Source: Chryseobacterium aahli (GTDB lineage Bacteria; Bacteroidota; Bacteroidia; Flavobacteriales; Weeksellaceae). From it: a stretch of 64,000 nt of DNA. The position numbers were made by a program, and so were the translations under genes. Below are positions 60,489 through 64,000 of this stretch, in pieces. Positions within the stretch are counted from its first letter, which is position 1. Each line of letters opens with the position of its first letter. The notes under the pieces were generated by a model. The model searched no databases, was not told the DNA's origin, and was given only the letters and a program-made list of their open reading frames with translations. The stretch is taken from assembly GCF_022699665.1 (NCBI RefSeq), contig NZ_JALDNB010000016.1, forward strand, positions 1 through 64,000. The letters are read 5' to 3'.

Positions 60489-61043
60489 ATGAAAATACTT
60501 TTAGCATCGCAATCTCCCAGAAGAAAAGAATTGCTTACCAGTTTAGGCTTTGATTTTGAAGTGGTAAAAATTGACTGTGAAGAGATTTTACCCGAAACTA
60601 TCGAAATAGAAAATGCCGCCGCTTATTTATCTGAATTAAAAGCTAATGCATTCAGAAAACTAGAGCAAGATGAAGTTTTACTTACCGCAGATACCGTTGT
60701 TGCCATTGACAATCAGATTTTAGGTAAACCCAGAGATGAAACAGATGCCAAAAATATGCTGCAGAAACTATCAGGAAAAACGCATCAGGTTTATACCGGA
60801 ATTACCATTAAAACTTTAAATAAAACTATTACTGAAACTGATGTTGCAGATGTAGAATTGGAAGAAATTTCAGAAGAAGAAATTGATTTCTATGTAAAAA
60901 ACTACAAACCTTTCGATAAAGCAGGCAGCTATGGCATCCAGGAATGGCTCGGAATGGCAAAAATTACAAAAATGAATGGTAGCTATTACACCATCATGGG
61001 ACTGCCTACCCATTTGGTTTACAAAATTTTAAAAGAAATATAA
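60489..61043 (+). CDS. maf: Maf-family nucleoside triphosphate pyrophosphatase
   Basis: A 184-residue enzyme that hydrolyses dTTP/UTP or modified nucleotides. LLASQSPRRKELLTSLGFDFEV at 3-24 is the nucleotide site, with ADTVVAIDNQILGKPRDE, LSGKTHQVYTGI and DKAGSYGIQEWLGM. Length fits the family. Downstream of kdsC by 6 bases. Confidence 0.93.
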   Translation: MKILLASQSPRRKELLTSLGFDFEVVKIDCEEILPETIEIENAAAYLSELKANAFRKLEQDEVLLTADTVVAIDNQILGKPRDETDAKNMLQKLSGKTHQVYTGITIKTLNKTITETDVADVELEEISEEEIDFYVKNYKPFDKAGSYGIQEWLGMAKITKMNGSYYTIMGLPTHLVYKILKEI

Positions 61044-61130
61044 ATAATTTCCCCATAAAATTTTATTATTTTTACAGAATCATCAAAATGCTTTGATAAT
61101 AAAAAGCAGATTAGCGAGTTATATTGAATA

Positions 61131-63743
61131 ATGAAAAAGAATATTATATTCCTTTTGACGGCGATTATCGTTGTTTCCTGTGGAACGAAAGTGAAGAAAC
61201 CGGAAGCCAGATCAAAGTTTTTAAAAGGATTTACCACATATTACAATACACTTTTTAATGCAAAAGACGCATTGAACAGTGAATTTACAGACAGAGACAA
61301 AGCTCATAAAGACAATTTTTATGCGCCACACATTCCTATTCTCACGTATGAAGAGCAGCCGATAGGAACTGACCTCGGACAATCTTCAGTTTTTGCAGAA
61401 AACTCTATGAAGATGGCAGAAGTCAACAGACCGTCGTCACCAGGAGGAAGAACTGCACCGGGAATGCCTCCAAACGGACCAGGCGGAAGACCGGGAATGC
61501 CTCAAGATCCAAATAATCAACCAGATAATAAAGGTGCAACTGCGCTTGAAATTGCAGAAGCAAAAGCCTTGAAAGCAATCGGAAAATATTCTGTGATCAG
61601 AAAAGGAGAGGAGCAGAATAAAACTATTTTTGATGCATACATTATTCTTGCTCAATCACGTATTTATCAGGGAAAATCGAGACAGGCATTGGATGCACTG
61701 AACTACGTTTTTACCCACATGAAAGAAGACAAAAGACTTCCTTTAGCACACGTTTATGAAGGTTTAGCATACGCACAGCTAAAAGATTATCATAAATCTG
61801 ATCAGGTTTTCGCTAAATTAAAAAGTGAAAAAATCAGTAAAGATCATGACAAGCTTTTAAGCATCTATTATTCAGAATCCCTATTGGATGCAGGAAAAAA
61901 AGAAGAAGCAGTAAAAGAATTAGACCGTGCTTTTGAACTTAACGGAAACCGTAAACTGAAAAGCAGAATTGCATTTTTAAGAGGTCAGGTTTTGTCTGAA
62001 TTAGGAAGAAACGAGCCTGCGCGTGAAAGCTTTGCTGCAGCCTACAAATATGCTAATGATTTTGAATTTGAAGTTAAATCTCAAATCGAAATTGCTAAAA
62101 CATTCAACGGAAAAGGAGACTATGCGGGCGCAAGAAAATACTTAGAAGATATAAGCAAAAAAGGAACTTATGCTTCAAGAAAAAACGAGTTCTATTACGC
62201 ATTAGGCTTAATGGCTACAAAAGCGGGAAAACCTGATGAAGGACAAGAGTTTTTCAGAAAATCTCTTTTAGAAAAAGTTTCAGATCCGCAGGTAAGAGGT
62301 TTAACTTATTATGAAATCGGAAGAAGATATTTAGATAAGAACGATTACATCGGGGCAGGAGCATACTACGATTCTGCATTGGCTACAATGACTTATGAGC
62401 CTTCAAAAATTTTATTGAAAGATCAGTCTGAAAACATCAAAAAGATTTCAAAAAACTATTATTTAATAAGAAAAAACGACAGTATTCTGGCGATCGCTAA
62501 AATGTCTGAACCTCAGAAAACAGATTATTTTGCCAAACATATCGAAAAATTAAAGGCGAAAGAAGCGAAAGAAGAATTGGAAAGAATTCGTGCAGAAAGA
62601 AGCAAAGGTTTTGATACCGGAGACTATAATGCCAATTCAATATTTGCCAACAGCTCAAATTCTTTTGAAGATTTTGGAACCGCAACTAAAGGTTTTTACT
62701 ACGGAAATACAGGAACTGTCAGCAAAGGAACTTCAACCTTTAAGCAAGTCTGGGGTGATAGAGCTTTGGTAGATAACTGGCGTTACTCTAAAAAAATGGC
62801 ATCTATTGAAGATATGAAAAATGAAGCTTTGGGAGTAAGCACGGTACCAAACCCGAGACGTTTTGAACCAGCTTATTATATTGAGCAAATACCAAGTGAT
62901 GCCGGAAAGTTATCTCAACTGAAAAAAGACAGAGATACCGCTTCATTAGGTCTTGGAATCATGTATCAGAACTATTTTACCAATACTCCTTTAGCTACAA
63001 AAACATTGTATGATCTGGTAGACGTAAAACCTGAAGAAAAGGTAATGCTTCAGGCTTTGTATGAAATTTTTGCAATGAATCATGAGAAAAACCCTCAGGC
63101 TTCAGCAAAAGCAAAACAAATTTTACTGACAGATTATCCTTACAGTTCGTATGCAGAATTTGCCAGAAATCCTAAAAATAATACGTTTGTAAAGTCGTCT
63201 CCAGAGATGGAAAATGATTACAAAACAGCATACGCTTTATTTGAATCTGAAAAGTTTACAGAAAGCCAAGCCATACTTGATCAAGCCATTCAAAAAAATC
63301 CTAAAGATGCACTTGTGCCTAAACTTTATCTTTTAAATGCATTCAACGCAGGAAAATCGAGTGGGAAAGAGGTAATGATTTTACAGTTGGAACAAATTGT
63401 TTTAAACTATGGAAAAACTCCTGAGGGTGAAAAAGCAAAAGAAATGCTTAACTATCTGAAAAGTGATATCGCATTTCAGTCAACTGATAATAAGGGAAAT
63501 ATTGTACAGCAAAACATTCAGAATGTTCAGCAAAATTCAGGTGCATTTGGTCAGCCATCTCAGAATAATATTACACAATCTCAGAATATCACAGCTCCCG
63601 GAAATCAAAACAATCCGTTGCCGAATAGTTCACAACCGGTAAATAATGCTATCCAAAGCGGCAGTGTTCCTAAGAAGCCAGATATGATGAATAATAATAT
63701 TCAAAAACTTCAACCGGCATCGGTTCCGGCTCAGAAAAAATAA
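61131..63743 (+). CDS. porW: Type IX secretion system lipoprotein PorW/SprE
   Basis: An 870-residue TPR lipoprotein needed for T9SS and gliding in Bacteroidetes. Signal peptide with lipobox VVSC (C17), then the family start SKFLKGFTTYYNTLFNAKDAL and HIPILTYEEQPIGTD. A proline/glycine-rich linker (about 100-132, GGRTAPGMPPNGPGGRPG) and more than ten TPR-like units follow. A late block RFEPAYYIEQIPSD is typical. The C-terminal 100 residues are Q/N-rich and disordered. It fits with the type IX cargo protein at 7093-8634. Confidence 0.88.
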   Translation: MKKNIIFLLTAIIVVSCGTKVKKPEARSKFLKGFTTYYNTLFNAKDALNSEFTDRDKAHKDNFYAPHIPILTYEEQPIGTDLGQSSVFAENSMKMAEVNRPSSPGGRTAPGMPPNGPGGRPGMPQDPNNQPDNKGATALEIAEAKALKAIGKYSVIRKGEEQNKTIFDAYIILAQSRIYQGKSRQALDALNYVFTHMKEDKRLPLAHVYEGLAYAQLKDYHKSDQVFAKLKSEKISKDHDKLLSIYYSESLLDAGKKEEAVKELDRAFELNGNRKLKSRIAFLRGQVLSELGRNEPARESFAAAYKYANDFEFEVKSQIEIAKTFNGKGDYAGARKYLEDISKKGTYASRKNEFYYALGLMATKAGKPDEGQEFFRKSLLEKVSDPQVRGLTYYEIGRRYLDKNDYIGAGAYYDSALATMTYEPSKILLKDQSENIKKISKNYYLIRKNDSILAIAKMSEPQKTDYFAKHIEKLKAKEAKEELERIRAERSKGFDTGDYNANSIFANSSNSFEDFGTATKGFYYGNTGTVSKGTSTFKQVWGDRALVDNWRYSKKMASIEDMKNEALGVSTVPNPRRFEPAYYIEQIPSDAGKLSQLKKDRDTASLGLGIMYQNYFTNTPLATKTLYDLVDVKPEEKVMLQALYEIFAMNHEKNPQASAKAKQILLTDYPYSSYAEFARNPKNNTFVKSSPEMENDYKTAYALFESEKFTESQAILDQAIQKNPKDALVPKLYLLNAFNAGKSSGKEVMILQLEQIVLNYGKTPEGEKAKEMLNYLKSDIAFQSTDNKGNIVQQNIQNVQQNSGAFGQPSQNNITQSQNITAPGNQNNPLPNSSQPVNNAIQSGSVPKKPDMMNNNIQKLQPASVPAQKK

Positions 63744-63745
63744 AC

Positions 63746-63775
63746 AAAAAAGCGAAGATTATTCTTCGCTTTTTT
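63746..63775. terminator. Bidirectional terminator after porW/sprE
   Basis: Thirteen-base arms AAAAAAGCGAAGA (63746-63758) and complement (63763-63775) with a 4-base loop. The right arm overlaps the last codons of the convergent tsaB gene. Confidence 0.8.
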
Positions 63776-64000
63776 TCTTTTTAACTCCGTGAAATTCTTT
63801 TAAATAAAAGGGCTCAAAATAGGCAATGTCTTCAAAGTCTTTATTTTTAATTTTCTCTAAAGTTTTCTTGACTAAATATTGTGCAGAAGGGTAGATATCT
63901 TCATTAAATTCAGCATTAGGAAGTTGCAAAATCTCTTTTGCTTTCTTTGCTCCGTCACCTACAAATAAGATTTTCTTATCATTAAATTCCTGAAAAGATG
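63759..64000 (-). CDS. tsaB: TsaB-like tRNA threonylcarbamoyladenosine protein, C-terminal part
   Basis: The last 79 residues of a protein that starts beyond the right edge. The sequence contains KKILFVGDGAKKAKEILQLP, PSAQYLVKKTLEKI and the end DFEDIAYFEPFYLKEF followed by a lysine-rich tail. This is the C-terminus of TsaB, which supports the TsaD enzyme in making t6A in tRNA. The final codons lie inside a terminator hairpin. Confidence 0.8.
   Translation of the reverse strand, partial: SFQEFNDKKILFVGDGAKKAKEILQLPNAEFNEDIYPSAQYLVKKTLEKIKNKDFEDIAYFEPFYLKEFHGVKKKKSEE

Overview
The window looks like chromosome from a Bacteroidota organism of the Flavobacteriia, most likely Chryseobacterium or a close Weeksellaceae relative. 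The evidence is low GC, many promoters with the Bacteroidetes -7 box TAnnTTTG, type IX secretion (a sorting-domain protein at 7093-8634 and a PorW/SprE lipoprotein at 61131-63743), a GLPGLI protein, and carboxypeptidase-regulatory-domain outer membrane receptors. The genus call rests on protein style, not on a marker gene.

Layout. (1) 1-8634: the tail of a probable IS110-type transposase, then a minus-strand operon of a T9SS cargo protein, an RHS-like partner, an RHS polymorphic toxin with a DUF4329/JAMM-like tip, and its NTF2-fold immunity protein. (2) 9231-25022: an integrated, partly decayed mobilizable plasmid-like element. It has a helix-turn-helix protein, a Rep broken by an in-frame stop, seven iterons, a Toprim protein, an oriT-like inverted-repeat cluster, a BfmA-type accessory protein, a DUF5712-type relaxase with an in-frame stop, a coupling ATPase, and a zinc-knuckle/PD-(D/E)XK endonuclease. 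Its cargo is a compact defence operon: regulator, HsdR-N/HsdM fusion, a DGQHR-like plus deoxyribosyltransferase/TIR-like protein, HsdS, a small P-loop protein and an Mrr-like nuclease. No integrase was found, and the element ends beside a tRNA operon. (3) 25141-38262: tRNA-Leu(UAA), tRNA-Gly(GCC), tRNA-Leu(UAG), a DUF3127 protein, aat, an EamA transporter, a TPR protein, a ParE-type toxin-antitoxin pair, glmM, feoAB with a 50-residue FeoB-associated protein, GLPGLI, DinB and an outer membrane beta-barrel receptor. (4) 39535-50246: a 15-gene minus-strand NAD+/ADP-ribose cluster. (5) 50481-64000: mostly core genes (lepA, an ECF sigma operon, DUF2520, SIMPL, kdsC, maf, porW/sprE, tsaB partial) and a tandem pair of unknown secreted paralogues.

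The most notable region is 39535-50246. An NrtR-type Nudix regulator is followed on the same strand by NADAR, a 2OG-Fe(II) oxygenase, a coiled-coil protein, a vWA protein, a divergent PurA-like enzyme, a SLOG-like protein, a two-domain PARG, two ADP-ribosylglycohydrolases, a macrodomain, a sirtuin lacking the usual zinc cysteines, KptA/Tpt1, a small unknown protein and a PPP-type phosphatase. Most junctions overlap or are under 15 bases. Two promoters, those of nrtR and of the NADAR gene, carry nearly the same inverted repeat (TTGCGTTAT, three variable bases, TACACAAA) in the same position over the -7 box, and a third relative lies before the coiled-coil gene. I infer an ADP-ribose-sensing regulon for removing or recycling ADP-ribose from proteins or nucleic acids.

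The second candidate system is the R-M operon at 17956-25022, where a protein with a DGQHR-like N-terminus and a nucleotide-hydrolase-like C-terminus is translationally coupled between HsdM and HsdS.
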